A stretch of 64,000 nt of DNA from Chloroflexota bacterium. GTDB taxonomy: Bacteria > Chloroflexota > Limnocylindria > Limnocylindrales > CSP1-4. This document shows positions 45,764 through 55,635 of the stretch, one piece after another. A model generated the notes under the pieces. It saw only the letters and a list, made by a program, of their open reading frames with translations, did no database searches and was not told where the DNA came from. The first letter of the stretch is position 1, and each line of letters starts with the position of its first letter. The DNA is taken from positions 1 to 64,000 of the forward strand of contig VBEC01000021.1 in NCBI GenBank assembly GCA_005883615.1, given 5' to 3'. The position numbers and the translations under genes are program-made.

Positions 45764-46498
45764 TTATCCCATGGGCCGGCCGTAGGCCCCCCTGTGGCGA
45801 GACGGGAGGAGCTCGGCGATGCGGCCCATGACCAATCTCGTCGCGGCGGTCTTGGCCGCCCGGCGATCCGGGTTCTGGGTGATGTCGGGCGGCAACGTGA
45901 AGGCATCTCCGACACGCATCGCGATTCGGCCTCCGGGATGAGGGCGGCTTCCGCGTGGCCAGAAGCGGTCCGTGCCTGAGATCCCGACCGGCAGAATCGG
46001 GGCGCCCGTCTTCAGCGCTAGGATGGCGAGGCCGTCCTTCGCTTCCTGGAGCCCGCCGGTCGGGCTACGGGTGCCCTCCGGGAATACCATCAGAACGTGT
46101 CCCTCGTCGAGGATTCGGCGCGCCAGGCGAAAGGCTTCGATGTCGGCCGTGCCGCGATCCACGGGGTGGATGCTGTTGCCCAGCACGAACCGACCGAGGA
46201 TTGGCCACTCGACCATCTCCCTCTTGCCGAGCCAATGGATCCGCCGGCCCATGGCCTGCGTCAGCCATCCACCGACCAGCACGCCATCGGCGTTGGACAG
46301 ATGGTTGGCGGCCAGGATCAACGGGCCAGTCTTTGGAATCTGCTCGATCGCGCCGTCCACCGTCACCCTCGTCAGGCTGCGCAGGGCCACTCGGGCAACG
46401 AGCATCGTCAAGCCGATCAGCGGGCTGATGCCGTCCTGGAGAGGTTCGCCGTCGGGGTGCGACTCGCGGGTCACGGCCGAATCGCGCGCGGCGTTCAT
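45764..46498 (-). CDS. 1-acyl-sn-glycerol-3-phosphate acyltransferase family
   Basis: LILAANHLSNADGVLVGG, VMVFPEGTRSPTGGLQEAKDGLAILAL. Confidence 0.92.
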   Translation of the reverse strand: MNAARDSAVTRESHPDGEPLQDGISPLIGLTMLVARVALRSLTRVTVDGAIEQIPKTGPLILAANHLSNADGVLVGGWLTQAMGRRIHWLGKREMVEWPILGRFVLGNSIHPVDRGTADIEAFRLARRILDEGHVLMVFPEGTRSPTGGLQEAKDGLAILALKTGAPILPVGISGTDRFWPRGSRPHPGGRIAMRVGDAFTLPPDITQNPDRRAAKTAATRLVMGRIAELLPSRHRGAYGRPMG

Positions 46499-47205
46499 GC
46501 CGGCGCCTTCGTCTGGGACGATCGCGCTTCTTCGGCTGCCGCGATCTCTTTGACGACCATGCCGACGGTCTGTTCGAAGCGGTTGCTGTCGGTCTGCAGG
46601 ATGTGGGCGTCGGTCGCGGGTCGCAGCGGCGCGACGGCCCGCGTTCTGTCCAGCTCGTCCCGTCTTCGCAACTGGCTGAGGATTTCGCCGGCCTCCCGGC
46701 TGTCCGGGGCGATGCCGCGCTCTTCGATCCTGCGCCGGGCACGCTCCTCGACAGAGGCCTCGAGGAAGATCTTGAGGTCGGCGTCGGGGAGGACGACGGT
46801 TCCGATATCTCGCCCGGCCATGATGATTCCGCGATCCCTGGCCAGAGCCCGCTGGCGCGGCAGCAGCGCCGCTCGAACCTCGCCGACCGCCGCGATCTCG
46901 GACACCCCCTGGTCGACTGCGGCCGTGTGCACCTCCTCGGTCACGTCCTTCCCGTCGACGACGACCCGGTCCAACCTTCCCTGGTGATCCGGGGCGAGGT
47001 GCACCTCCTCGGCGAGCGCGACCAGCGCAGGCACGTCGCCGGGCGACATGCGCCGCTGGAGCGAGAGCCAGGTCACGGAGCGGTACAGCAAGCCGGTGTC
47101 GCAGAACCGATAGCCGAGCTGCAGCGCCGCGGCGGCGCCCACGCTGCTCTTTCCGCTTGACGCGGGCCCGTCCAGGGCCACGACAAGCTTCCGATCCCTG
47201 CCCAC
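46495..47205 (-). CDS. cmk: Cytidylate kinase
   Basis: GTG start; VVALDGPASSGKSSVGAAAALQLGYRFCDTGLLYRSVTWL...GRDIGTVVLPDADLKIFLEAS. Confidence 0.95.
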   Translation of the reverse strand: MGRDRKLVVALDGPASSGKSSVGAAAALQLGYRFCDTGLLYRSVTWLSLQRRMSPGDVPALVALAEEVHLAPDHQGRLDRVVVDGKDVTEEVHTAAVDQGVSEIAAVGEVRAALLPRQRALARDRGIIMAGRDIGTVVLPDADLKIFLEASVEERARRRIEERGIAPDSREAGEILSQLRRRDELDRTRAVAPLRPATDAHILQTDSNRFEQTVGMVVKEIAAAEEARSSQTKAPA

Positions 47206-47261
47206 CCGGCCAGCATAACCGCCGCGCTCTCGGCGGCGACGAGCGCGTGAAGAACGGGCGG

Positions 47262-48041
47262 TTAGTCGGGCGACGGAGCTCCGGGCAGGGATCGGACCTC
47301 GGCTGGGGTCAGTCGCCTCACCTGTCCACTGGGCAGTTCGTCGAGACGGATCGGCCCGACCCGCACCCTGACGAGCCGCTCCACGGGCATCTCGACCGCG
47401 CCGAACATTCGCCGGAGCTGCCGCTTCCATCCCTGTCGGAGCGTGGCGCGGTACCACGTAAGTGGCGGCGGGGCCGGCTGGAGCAGAGCGACCAGACGGC
47501 GCGTCTCGATCGGCGTCGCCGCCCGCAGGTGGTAGAGCATTGCCTGGCCCTCGGGAAGCTCAATCCCTGTCTCGACCGCGCGGCGCTGCTCGCCCGTCAG
47601 GTCGGCGTGGAGGCCGAGCGCGTACTCGCGCTCGATCCCGAAGCGCGGATGAAGGATCCGCTCCGCCCACGAGCCGTCGTCGGTCAGGACAAGCAAGCCT
47701 TCGGAATCCTGGTCCAGCCGCCCGACGGGGAAGAGCCGGCCGCCCGCCGGCCGCATGGACGGAGGGACGAGATCGAGCACGGTCCGGGCGGCGTGCCGAT
47801 CGCGGACGGTCGAGGTCACCCCCGCGGGCTTGTGGAGGACCAAATACGTGCGTGTGCCCGATGGGCGCAGGATCGCGCGGCCGTCGACTTCGATTTCCGC
47901 GGTTTCCGAATCGACCTGTTCACCGATAACCGCCCTGCGACCATCGACCGTGACGCGCCCTGCGGCGATGAGCTCCTCGCTGCCACGCCGGGAGGCAATT
48001 CCGGCGGCGGCGAGGACCTTCTGGAGCCGCTCCGGGGGCAT
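47262..48041 (-). CDS. Pseudouridine synthase, RluB/RsuA family
   Basis: ERLQKVLAAAGIASRRGSEELI S4 domain; LFPVGRLDQDSEGLLVLTDDGSWAERILHP. Confidence 0.94.
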   Translation of the reverse strand: MPPERLQKVLAAAGIASRRGSEELIAAGRVTVDGRRAVIGEQVDSETAEIEVDGRAILRPSGTRTYLVLHKPAGVTSTVRDRHAARTVLDLVPPSMRPAGGRLFPVGRLDQDSEGLLVLTDDGSWAERILHPRFGIEREYALGLHADLTGEQRRAVETGIELPEGQAMLYHLRAATPIETRRLVALLQPAPPPLTWYRATLRQGWKRQLRRMFGAVEMPVERLVRVRVGPIRLDELPSGQVRRLTPAEVRSLPGAPSPD

Positions 48042-48044
48042 GGG

Positions 48045-48845
48045 TCAGGGGTGGGCTGTGGCGTCGGCCTCGAGCACCTGGGCGCCTCCGGCCTCGTCCG
48101 CGACTTGGGCCTCGTTCGCGACACGGGCCTCGTCCGCGACTTGGGCCTCGTCCGCGAGTTCGGCCGCCAGGCGCCCGGCGACCTCGGCATCCAGCGCCGG
48201 CAGGTCGTCGAGGCTCGTCAGGCCAAAGCGTTCGAGAAAATCGAAGCCGGTCCCGTACAGGATGGGACGCCCGGGGCCCTCCGCGCGTCCGAGCTCCAGC
48301 GCAAGCCTGCGGTGGACGAGCGCGCGGACCGTGTAGTCGGAGTCGACGCCCCGGATGCGCTCGATGACCGCCTTGGTGACCGGCTGGCGATACGCGATGA
48401 TGGCGAGTGTTTCCAGCGAGGCCTGTGACAACCGAATCGCGTCGGAGCCTACGTAGCGAGCGATCAGCGAGCCGGCTTCGGGGGCAGTCACCAGCTCGAC
48501 CTGGTCGCCGCTGGAAATCAGCCGAATTCCCCGGTTTCGAAGGCTGATTTCCAGATCGCCCAGTCGGGCATCCACGGTCGCCCGATCGACGCCTGCGGAG
48601 GCCGCGATCTCACGGCGGGAGAGCGGACGCTCGGCGACGAACAGGAGCGCCTCCAGCTGCGGCTCGGTCAGCTCGGCCGCCGGCGGTGGCGCGGTGAAGC
48701 CATCCTCCGGATAGAGGGCACCTTCCGGCCCGACGCCATTCGAGTCTCCTTCGCGACCGTCGCCGAACACCGGGACGCCGTTCACCGGCTCGTCATTCAC
48801 CCAGCCGGCTCCAATTCCGCCGTCCGCGCGACGATCGGTCCCCAT
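48045..48845 (-). CDS. scpB: Segregation and condensation protein B
   Basis: EALLFVAERPLSRREIAASAGVD...LETLAIIAYRQPVTKAVIERIRGVDSDYTVRALVHRRL...PILYGTGFDFLERFGL. Confidence 0.94.
   Translation of the reverse strand: MGTDRRADGGIGAGWVNDEPVNGVPVFGDGREGDSNGVGPEGALYPEDGFTAPPPAAELTEPQLEALLFVAERPLSRREIAASAGVDRATVDARLGDLEISLRNRGIRLISSGDQVELVTAPEAGSLIARYVGSDAIRLSQASLETLAIIAYRQPVTKAVIERIRGVDSDYTVRALVHRRLALELGRAEGPGRPILYGTGFDFLERFGLTSLDDLPALDAEVAGRLAAELADEAQVADEARVANEAQVADEAGGAQVLEADATAHP
48091..48162 (-). repeat. Four tandem 18-bp repeats within scpB 3' end
   Basis: GCCTCGTCCGCGACTTGG / GCCTCGTTCGCGACACGG / GCCTCGTCCGCGACTTGG / GCCTCGTCCGCGAGTTCG. Confidence 0.9.
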
Positions 48846-49624
48846 GGCTCCGCCTGTTCGACGACGATCTCGCGGCGCTTCATGAGCTCCAGCAGGGCGA
48901 GGAAGGTGACCGCAACGAGCACTCGGTCGCTCACCCCTCGCAGGATGTCCTGGAGGACCACGACACCCGCTCCACGCAGCGCCATGCGGATGATCGCCGC
49001 CCGCTCTTCGACCGTGACGCTCCGCGCCAGGACCTCCGGGGGCGGCTCGGGTGGCGGCACGATTCTGATCAGCAAACCCAGACCATCGACGAGCAAGCCC
49101 ACGTCGAGGGGAGCTCTTTGCGGCGCACGCGCGCCGGCGATGGCTGCCGCCTGGGCGGCCGCCGGCTCGCGCCGGAACAGGCCGCTGGCGCCCGTCACGC
49201 GCTCCTGGAGAGCGGATCCCGCATCCCGATAGGCCCGGTACAGCAGAAGGCGGGCCCGCAGCTCTGCTTCGGGATCTGGCGCGTCGTCGAGCGCTTCCCC
49301 GCCGGTGACCGTGCTATCGCCTCGCGGCGGCAGCAGGGCGCGGCTCTTGATCAGGATCAGCTGGCTGGCGACCGTGACGAAGGACGAGATGTTGCCGAGT
49401 CGATCGCCGGGCAACATCGCGAGCGCTTCCAGGTAGGCAACCGTGAGGCCGGCCAGGGGCACCGTCAGGATGTCGAGGCGACGTGCCTCGATGAGGGACA
49501 GGAGAAGGGCCAGCGGACCCTCGAATTCCTCGAAACGAACGTGAGTCGACGACTCCGGCCCGTGGCCTTCGCCGAAGAGCACCGTCGGCGTTGAGCCTTC
49601 CATTCGGTCGCTCGCCGGGACCAT
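48797..49624 (-). CDS. scpA: Segregation and condensation protein A
   Basis: VRFEEFEGPLALLLSLIEARRLDILTVPLAGLTVAYLEAL...ASQLILIKSRALLP...LALLELMKRREIVVEQAEPWGPI. Confidence 0.93.
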   Translation of the reverse strand: MVPASDRMEGSTPTVLFGEGHGPESSTHVRFEEFEGPLALLLSLIEARRLDILTVPLAGLTVAYLEALAMLPGDRLGNISSFVTVASQLILIKSRALLPPRGDSTVTGGEALDDAPDPEAELRARLLLYRAYRDAGSALQERVTGASGLFRREPAAAQAAAIAGARAPQRAPLDVGLLVDGLGLLIRIVPPPEPPPEVLARSVTVEERAAIIRMALRGAGVVVLQDILRGVSDRVLVAVTFLALLELMKRREIVVEQAEPWGPIVARTAELEPAG

Positions 49625-49643
49625 CAGGCAGCCGCGTCCGACC

Positions 49644-50291
49644 TCAACCGAACACCGGGTATCCGACGAGGAAGTTCACGATCGGATAGATCAGGATTTG
49701 AAAGAGCTCCGAGAGGACGGTTCCGCCCCGGCCAATCGGTACGAACGCGGCGATCAGGATGATGAAGATCCCGTACTGCTCGAGGACGGGTCGCCACTGA
49801 TACGCAGTCCGGGGAGGCAGGAAGGCAAACAGGATCTTCGAGCCGTCGAGCGGCGGAATCGGGATCAGGTTGAAGACGAACAGAATCACGTTGATCACGA
49901 CCAGGAACTGCAGGACGCTGCTGAGCACGTCGGGCACGACCATGGCGGTGGTGTAGATGTAGCGCAGCGGCAGTGCGAAGGCGACGGCGAGGACAAGGTT
50001 GGAGGCAGGACCGGCGAAGGCGACGATCGCCTCACCGTATCGGCCGTAGGCCAGGTTGTACGGATTGATCGGCGTCGGTTTCGCCCGGCCGAAGCCGATG
50101 AGCAAGAGCATCAGGGCCCCGACCGGGTCGAAGTGCGCGATGGGGTTCAGCGTCAATCGGCCCATCATCTTCGCGGTGCCGTCGCCTAGCCGGTAGGCCG
50201 CAAGCGCGTGGCTGAATTCGTGAACCGGCAATGGCACGAGCAGGATGATCGCGACTGCGATCACGTAGGACGGTGTGAAGCCGAAGAGCAC
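49644..50291 (-). CDS. Site-2 protease (M50B) family membrane protein
   Basis: PLPVHEFSHALAAYRLGD...LNPIAHFDPVGAL...FNLIPIPPLDGSKILFAFLP. Confidence 0.9.
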   Translation of the reverse strand: MLFGFTPSYVIAVAIILLVPLPVHEFSHALAAYRLGDGTAKMMGRLTLNPIAHFDPVGALMLLLIGFGRAKPTPINPYNLAYGRYGEAIVAFAGPASNLVLAVAFALPLRYIYTTAMVVPDVLSSVLQFLVVINVILFVFNLIPIPPLDGSKILFAFLPPRTAYQWRPVLEQYGIFIILIAAFVPIGRGGTVLSELFQILIYPIVNFLVGYPVFG

Positions 50292-50382
50292 CAGCGATCC
50301 TCCAGAGGGTCAGCGGTCCAATGCTAGCGGGGCGGGCAGTTTGACCGAGCGGCTCCAGCGAGCGTCTACCTGCTTAGCAGCT

Positions 50383-51117
50383 TCAGAGTCGCCCGAGCAA
50401 CTCCGTCTTCTTCGCCTCGTATTCTTCCGGGCTGATGGCGCCCCGATCGCGCAGGTCCGCCAGGCTGGCCAGCGTCGCCGTGACCTGGTCGGGGCTCATC
50501 GTCGCGGCCCGAGGAGGAAGCTCGGGAGCCGGCTCGGATCGCGAGGCGAGCGCGGGCTCCGCGGGTGCGGGCACGGACGTCGCTCGGATGGGCGGCGACG
50601 GCATCCGCACCATGTCCGACTCGAGAGCGTGCTTCTGGTTGAGCATCTCCTTCTTGAACGTCGGTGCCTGGTTGAGCATTCGGTAGTGGTCGACCTCCTG
50701 CTCGGCGGCCGTCAGGATGTCGAGATCGCCGTACCCAAGCATGCGGCCGAGGATGTTCTGATCGAGCACCGCATCGTTGATCTTCTCGAGGGAGCTGTCC
50801 GCGGAGTGCTTGTTGATGATGCCGTCGACTTTCAGCACGCGGCGGTTGGTGACGATGTAGTCCTCGGCGTACCAGTTCCAGTAGACCTTGACGAGCCACA
50901 ACAGGCCCACGAGCACGAGGATGAGGCCGCCTGTCCCCAACACGGTGCGCACGGGGTGGCCGGGATCGAAGTTCGAGCTCAGCAGCGTCAGAACAACGCC
51001 GGCGACGACCATCAGCCACGGATAGCGCCCGTCGATGATCGTCGCCAGCCAGTGCTGGCGGGTGCGCAGGGCGATTCGTTCCCCATCCGCCAGGAGGCTG
51101 TCCGCGTAGCGCGCCAT
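50383..51117 (-). CDS. PH-domain membrane protein with C-terminal SHOCT motif
   Basis: DYIVTNRRVLKVDGIINKHSADSSLEKINDAVLDQNILGRMLGYGDLDILTAAE; LADLRDRGAISPEEYEAKKTELLGRL. Confidence 0.85.
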   Translation of the reverse strand: MARYADSLLADGERIALRTRQHWLATIIDGRYPWLMVVAGVVLTLLSSNFDPGHPVRTVLGTGGLILVLVGLLWLVKVYWNWYAEDYIVTNRRVLKVDGIINKHSADSSLEKINDAVLDQNILGRMLGYGDLDILTAAEQEVDHYRMLNQAPTFKKEMLNQKHALESDMVRMPSPPIRATSVPAPAEPALASRSEPAPELPPRAATMSPDQVTATLASLADLRDRGAISPEEYEAKKTELLGRL

Positions 51118-51126
51118 CGTCCCTCC

Positions 51127-52140
51127 TCAGGCCCGCGGATGCGCGCGGGCGTACACCTCACGTACGCGTTCGCCGGTCAGGTGCGTGTAGAGCTGCGTGG
51201 TGCTGATACTCGCATGTCCGAGCAACTCCTGGACGATGCGCAGGTCGGCTCCGCCCTCCAGGAGATGGGTCGCGAACGAGTGACGCAGAGTGTGCGGCGT
51301 CACCCGAGCATCGAGGCCGGCCATGCGCGCGGCGCGCTTGACGGTCGTCCAGGCCTGCTGTCGCGCCAGGCGGCGGCCGCGGGGCGTCACGAAGAACGGA
51401 TCGCCGCGAGGGGTGGCGGTGCTTCGCGCCAGCGAGGCTGGCCTCACTTCGCTGTCGTAGCGGCCGAGCCATTCGAGCGCAACCTCGCCCACCGGCACCA
51501 TCCGCTCCTTGTCGCCCTTCCCGATGACCCGCACGAAACCACCCTCGAGGGAGAGATCCTCGCGGTCCAGGCCGAGTGCCTCGCTGATCCGCAGGCCGGA
51601 CGCGTACAGCAGCTCGAGGAGCGCACGGTCTCTGAGGCCTGCGGCAGAGGCAGCCGCCCGGGCGTCGAGACGAGGGTTGCCGGCGCCCTGCCCCAAAGTG
51701 AGCTCGGTCGGACCGATCGACTCGAGCATGCGCTCGACCTCCCCAACGGACAGGACCTCAGGGAGGTGGCGACCCTGGCGCGGAAGATCGATGTGTGACG
51801 CGACGTCGATGTCGATGAGGCCCTCTCCGAACGCGAAACGGTAGAACCCCCGTAGCGAGGCGGTTCGCCGCCGCCGCGTCGTCGTTCGCAGCACGCTTCC
51901 GCTCGGGGCCCGCCGGGTGGCGAGATCCGCCAGGTAGCGCACCGCAGGGTCGGACGAGCGGCTCCAGAGCCGATCCACCCCCTTCGATCGAGCAAAGGTC
52001 GATAGGTCGCCCCGATACGCGGCGATCGAGCGCTCGGCGAGGCCGCGCTCAACCCGAAGATAGGTGAGGTAGTCGTCGATCGCCCGGCCGAGCGAACCGA
52101 CACCGGCAGCAGCCCGACCGCTCGCGGCCAGCTCGTGCAT
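51127..52140 (-). CDS. Tyrosine recombinase XerC/XerD
   Basis: LLYASGLRISEALGLDREDL, TPHTLRHSFATHLLEGGADLRIVQELLGHASISTTQLYTHL. Confidence 0.93.
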   Translation of the reverse strand: MHELAASGRAAAGVGSLGRAIDDYLTYLRVERGLAERSIAAYRGDLSTFARSKGVDRLWSRSSDPAVRYLADLATRRAPSGSVLRTTTRRRRTASLRGFYRFAFGEGLIDIDVASHIDLPRQGRHLPEVLSVGEVERMLESIGPTELTLGQGAGNPRLDARAAASAAGLRDRALLELLYASGLRISEALGLDREDLSLEGGFVRVIGKGDKERMVPVGEVALEWLGRYDSEVRPASLARSTATPRGDPFFVTPRGRRLARQQAWTTVKRAARMAGLDARVTPHTLRHSFATHLLEGGADLRIVQELLGHASISTTQLYTHLTGERVREVYARAHPRA

Positions 52141-53876
52141 CAGCTCGCCGCGGCCAGCGCGCCTCGCCACGCCTCGGCACGATCGAGCAGGTCTCCGGCC
52201 CCCGCCAGAGCCGCTGCCCCGCCGTTCGCCCCGCCCAGCATGTGCGCGAGCTCGACGATCCGTCCTTCTCGATCCAGCGGGCGAATCTCGGTGATGGTGC
52301 GGCCGTCGCGCTCCCGTTTCGAGATCTGGAAGTGGGCGTCCGCGTGCGCTGCGATCTGGGGCAGATGGGTGACGCACAGCACCTGGTGGTCTCGCGCGAG
52401 GGTCCACAGGCTGCGCCCCACGGGATCGGCGCTTCGGCCGCCGATGCCCGCGTCGATCTCGTCGAACACCAGGACTGGCGTCGCATCGGCCGCCGCCAGG
52501 ACCTGCTTGATCGCGAGGGCCACGCGCGACAGCTCGCCACCCGACGCGATCTTTGCCAGCGGCCTGGCCGGCTCGCCGGGATTCGGTGCCAGCTGGAACG
52601 CCACTTCGTCGATCCCGGTCGCATCGAAGGCCACCGCGTCGCCGTCGACCTCGACCGCGGGTTCGTCGGCCAGGGCAGGCCGCCGGCCGACCGCGATCTG
52701 GAAGACATCGGGCCCGAAGCCAAGTCCTTCGAGCGCCTGACCGACAGAGGCGCTCAGTCCCGCCGCGGCCACCGAGCGAAGATCGGAAAGTCTCCCGGCG
52801 GTCCGGCCGACGTCCGAGAGGAGCACCGCGCCCTCCGCGACCCGACCCTCACGTTCGTCGTCCAGGCCGAGTAGTCGTTCGGCCTCCTCCCGCGCCCGCG
52901 CCCCATACGCGAGGATCGCCTCCTCGTCATCGCCGTAGCGGCCCTGCAGCGAGTAGATCAGAGAGAGGCGCTCGTGCATCGCCGCGAGTGCGGCAGGGTC
53001 ATGGTCGAGGTCCTCGATCAGTCCACGGATGTCGCCCGCGACGTCGGCGAGCTCGGCCTCCAGCCCGGCCAGACGCTCCGCGACCGCAGCGAAGCGGGGA
53101 TCCAGCTGGGCGATGTTGCGTGCCTCCCGAGCGGCGATGCCCGTCGCCTCGCGTGCACCCCCGCCTTCCCGCCCGGCCCGGCCCCCTCGCTCCCTCGCGA
53201 TCTCCCCCGCCAGCGCCTCGCGGATCGCGGCGCTGCCGCGCGCGATGGCCTCGGCATGTTGTGCGGCCGAAAGTCTCGCACGCAGGTCGGCCGCCTCCCC
53301 CGGGTGCAGTCGCGCAGCGGCGATCTCTGCCGCCTCATGCTCCAGGATCGCCAGCCGGCGCGCCAGCTCCCGAGGGTCGATGGCCAGCTCCGCGAGCGCC
53401 GATCGGTTGGCCCGCCAGCGGTCGACGGCAGTGGCGATGTCTGAGCGGGCCGCATCATGGCCGCCGAAGGCGTCCAGCAGATCGCGCTGCCGGCGGTCGT
53501 CGAGCAACCGCTGCTGGTCGTGCTGGCCGTGGACCTCGACGAGCGGCCCGATCTGCTCGGCCAGAGCCGCAGCGGTGACGGCATCGTCATCGAGACGGGC
53601 GGTGGACCTTCCGCCCGTCGAGAGCTCGCGCACGGCGATTAGCGGCTCGGGGACGCGGTCGAAGAGTGCCTCGACGCGAGCGGTCGATGCCCCGTGCCGC
53701 ACCAGCCCAGGATCCGCGCGCACGCCGAGTACGAGCCCGAGCGCATCGATCAGCAGGCTCTTGCCGGCGCCGGTCTCGCCGGTGATCACGGTGAAACCCT
53801 CGCCCAGCCCGAGCTGCACGCGGTCCATCAAGGCAAGGTCCGTGACGGTCATTGAGAGCAGGTGACCGGCGCTCAC
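52140..53876 (-). CDS. recN: DNA repair protein RecN
   Basis: TVITGETGAGKSLLIDALGLVLG...VEVHGQHDQQRLLD...ASGGELSRVALAIKQVLA...VLVFDEIDAGIGGRSADPVGRSLWTLARDHQVLCVTHLPQIAAHAD. Confidence 0.96.
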   Translation of the reverse strand: MSAGHLLSMTVTDLALMDRVQLGLGEGFTVITGETGAGKSLLIDALGLVLGVRADPGLVRHGASTARVEALFDRVPEPLIAVRELSTGGRSTARLDDDAVTAAALAEQIGPLVEVHGQHDQQRLLDDRRQRDLLDAFGGHDAARSDIATAVDRWRANRSALAELAIDPRELARRLAILEHEAAEIAAARLHPGEAADLRARLSAAQHAEAIARGSAAIREALAGEIARERGGRAGREGGGAREATGIAAREARNIAQLDPRFAAVAERLAGLEAELADVAGDIRGLIEDLDHDPAALAAMHERLSLIYSLQGRYGDDEEAILAYGARAREEAERLLGLDDEREGRVAEGAVLLSDVGRTAGRLSDLRSVAAAGLSASVGQALEGLGFGPDVFQIAVGRRPALADEPAVEVDGDAVAFDATGIDEVAFQLAPNPGEPARPLAKIASGGELSRVALAIKQVLAAADATPVLVFDEIDAGIGGRSADPVGRSLWTLARDHQVLCVTHLPQIAAHADAHFQISKRERDGRTITEIRPLDREGRIVELAHMLGGANGGAAALAGAGDLLDRAEAWRGALAAAS

Positions 53877-54718
53877 GAGGGCAGCAGCTCGACCTTGTGA
53901 CGCAACAGGTCCCAGAACGGTTGAGCGCCCTTGGGCTCCACGAACCGAACGGGCCGCTCGAGTGCCCGGACCTCGACGACATCGCCCACAGCGATGGGGA
54001 TGTCGTCCCGGCCGTCGATGCTGACAAGGGCCTCGTGCGCGTCGACCACCGTGCAGCGGACGGTCTGCCGGGGACTGACCACGACCGAGCGGATCGCCGA
54101 CAGGTAGCCGGCGATCGGAGTCACGATGAGGTTCCGGCTGAGCGGATCGACGATCGGGCCTCCCGCGGAAAAGGAGTAGCCCGTCGAACCGGTCGGGCTG
54201 GCGACGACGAGTCCGTCGGCGATGAAGGTGGCCAGATGTGACGGCCCGATCGCAACATCCAGGCGGCAGACCCGCGCCAGCGCCCCGCGCGCGACAACGA
54301 TGTCGTTGAGCGCCAGCTCGGTGCGGGCGGGGGCCATGCGTCCGGCCGGCAGGATGTCCGCCCTGAGCGCCATCCGCTCGTCGATCCGGAAGTCGCCGCC
54401 CGCGATCTGGGCGAGCGTGGGCTCGAGCTCGTGCGCCTCAACCTTCGACAGGAAGCCGATCTTCCCGAGGTTCACGCCGAGAATGGGGACGTCCACCTCG
54501 GCGACGGCTCGGGCCGCACGCAGGAATGTCCCGTCTCCGCCCAGGACGGCGAGAACGTCGCTCGTCTTCAGCTCCGCTAGCAATGTCTCGTAGTCGCCGG
54601 CCGCGGCGGACCAATGATCCAGGCCGCGCAGGCGGCACCAGCCGGACGCGCGCTCGCGGAGCTCGAGGGCCGCGTCGCTCGTGGGGTTGTAGGCGAAGCC
54701 GATCCGCTTGAGCGTCAC
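53873..54718 (-). CDS. nadK: NAD kinase
   Basis: VLAVLGGDGTFLRAAR...GVNLGKIGFLSKVE...VASPTGSTGYSFSAGGPIVDP. Confidence 0.95.
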   Translation of the reverse strand: MTLKRIGFAYNPTSDAALELRERASGWCRLRGLDHWSAAAGDYETLLAELKTSDVLAVLGGDGTFLRAARAVAEVDVPILGVNLGKIGFLSKVEAHELEPTLAQIAGGDFRIDERMALRADILPAGRMAPARTELALNDIVVARGALARVCRLDVAIGPSHLATFIADGLVVASPTGSTGYSFSAGGPIVDPLSRNLIVTPIAGYLSAIRSVVVSPRQTVRCTVVDAHEALVSIDGRDDIPIAVGDVVEVRALERPVRFVEPKGAQPFWDLLRHKVELLPS

Positions 54719-55563
54719 CGTCCGAAGACCTCGTCGAGGAGTCCGCCGATGTCCGCGTTCCGGGCATTCGGGGCCTTCACGCCACGGCCGACGTTCTCGC
54801 CAGCCCCGCCAACGCTCAGGTGCAGGAAGAACTCGCGATTGCCCCGCGGACCGAGCAGGGGCGAGACGGTCAGGCCCACGACCCTGATCCCGATCTCGAC
54901 CGCGTGCCTCGCCACCGCTTCGACCACCTGGCGATGGACGGCCGGATCGCGGACGACACCCCCGTCGGTCGCTCCCCTGCCCGCCTCGAACTGCGGCTTG
55001 ACGAGCGCAACGATCGCACCGCCCGCGCTCCCGAAACAGGAAGCCGCCGGCCCGAGGATCAGGCGGAGGGAGATGAACGAGACGTCGACGACGGCCAGCT
55101 CAATGGGCTCCGGCACTACGCCCGGAGCGAGCTCGCGCGCGTTCGTGCGCTCCATCGAGACCACCCGTGGGTCCTGCCGCAGGCGCTCGGCGAGCTGGCC
55201 CCGCCCCACGTCGACGGCATACACCTTCGAGGCACCGCGCTGAAGCAGAACGTCCGTGAAGCCGCCGGTGGAAGCTCCGACATCCAGGCACACAGCTCGC
55301 GACGGGTTCACGGCGAAGGCGTCCAGCGCGCTGGCGAGCTTGTGGCCGCCACGGCTGACGTACGCATCCGGTTGGTCGACGCGAACGGCGGTACCGGCGT
55401 CGACGAGATCGCCCGCCCTTCGGTCCGTTCGGGCGGCGTCGCCTTCCCCGACTCGGACCTGTCCGGCCAGGAGCAGCGCCTGGGCTCGGCTCCTGCTGGA
55501 AACGAGGCCCCGCTCCACGAGCAGCTGATCCAGTCGCTGGCGTGACGGTCGCTCCCGGCTCAC
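54715..55563 (-). CDS. TlyA-family rRNA methyltransferase/hemolysin A
   Basis: S4 domain RLDQLLVERGLVSSRSRAQALLLAGQV; CLDVGASTGGFTDVLLQRGASKVYAVDVGRGQLA. Confidence 0.94.
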   Translation of the reverse strand: MSRERPSRQRLDQLLVERGLVSSRSRAQALLLAGQVRVGEGDAARTDRRAGDLVDAGTAVRVDQPDAYVSRGGHKLASALDAFAVNPSRAVCLDVGASTGGFTDVLLQRGASKVYAVDVGRGQLAERLRQDPRVVSMERTNARELAPGVVPEPIELAVVDVSFISLRLILGPAASCFGSAGGAIVALVKPQFEAGRGATDGGVVRDPAVHRQVVEAVARHAVEIGIRVVGLTVSPLLGPRGNREFFLHLSVGGAGENVGRGVKAPNARNADIGGLLDEVFGR

Positions 55564-55635
55564 CCGCCTATCGTGGCACAGGCCGATGCTCCGCGGCTCA
55601 TCCTCGCGGAGCGCCTCTCGCGCGCGGCTGGACGA

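Noticed and set aside
48091-48162. CRISPR-like array from the short repeats in scpB
   Set aside because: Units are contiguous 18-bp tandem coding repeats without spacers and remain in frame with scpB.
51127-52140. Xer-type recombinase as evidence of a mobile element
   Set aside because: Embedded in a housekeeping operon with recN/nadK/tlyA; looks like a chromosomal XerC/D, unlike the remnant at 35.6 kb.
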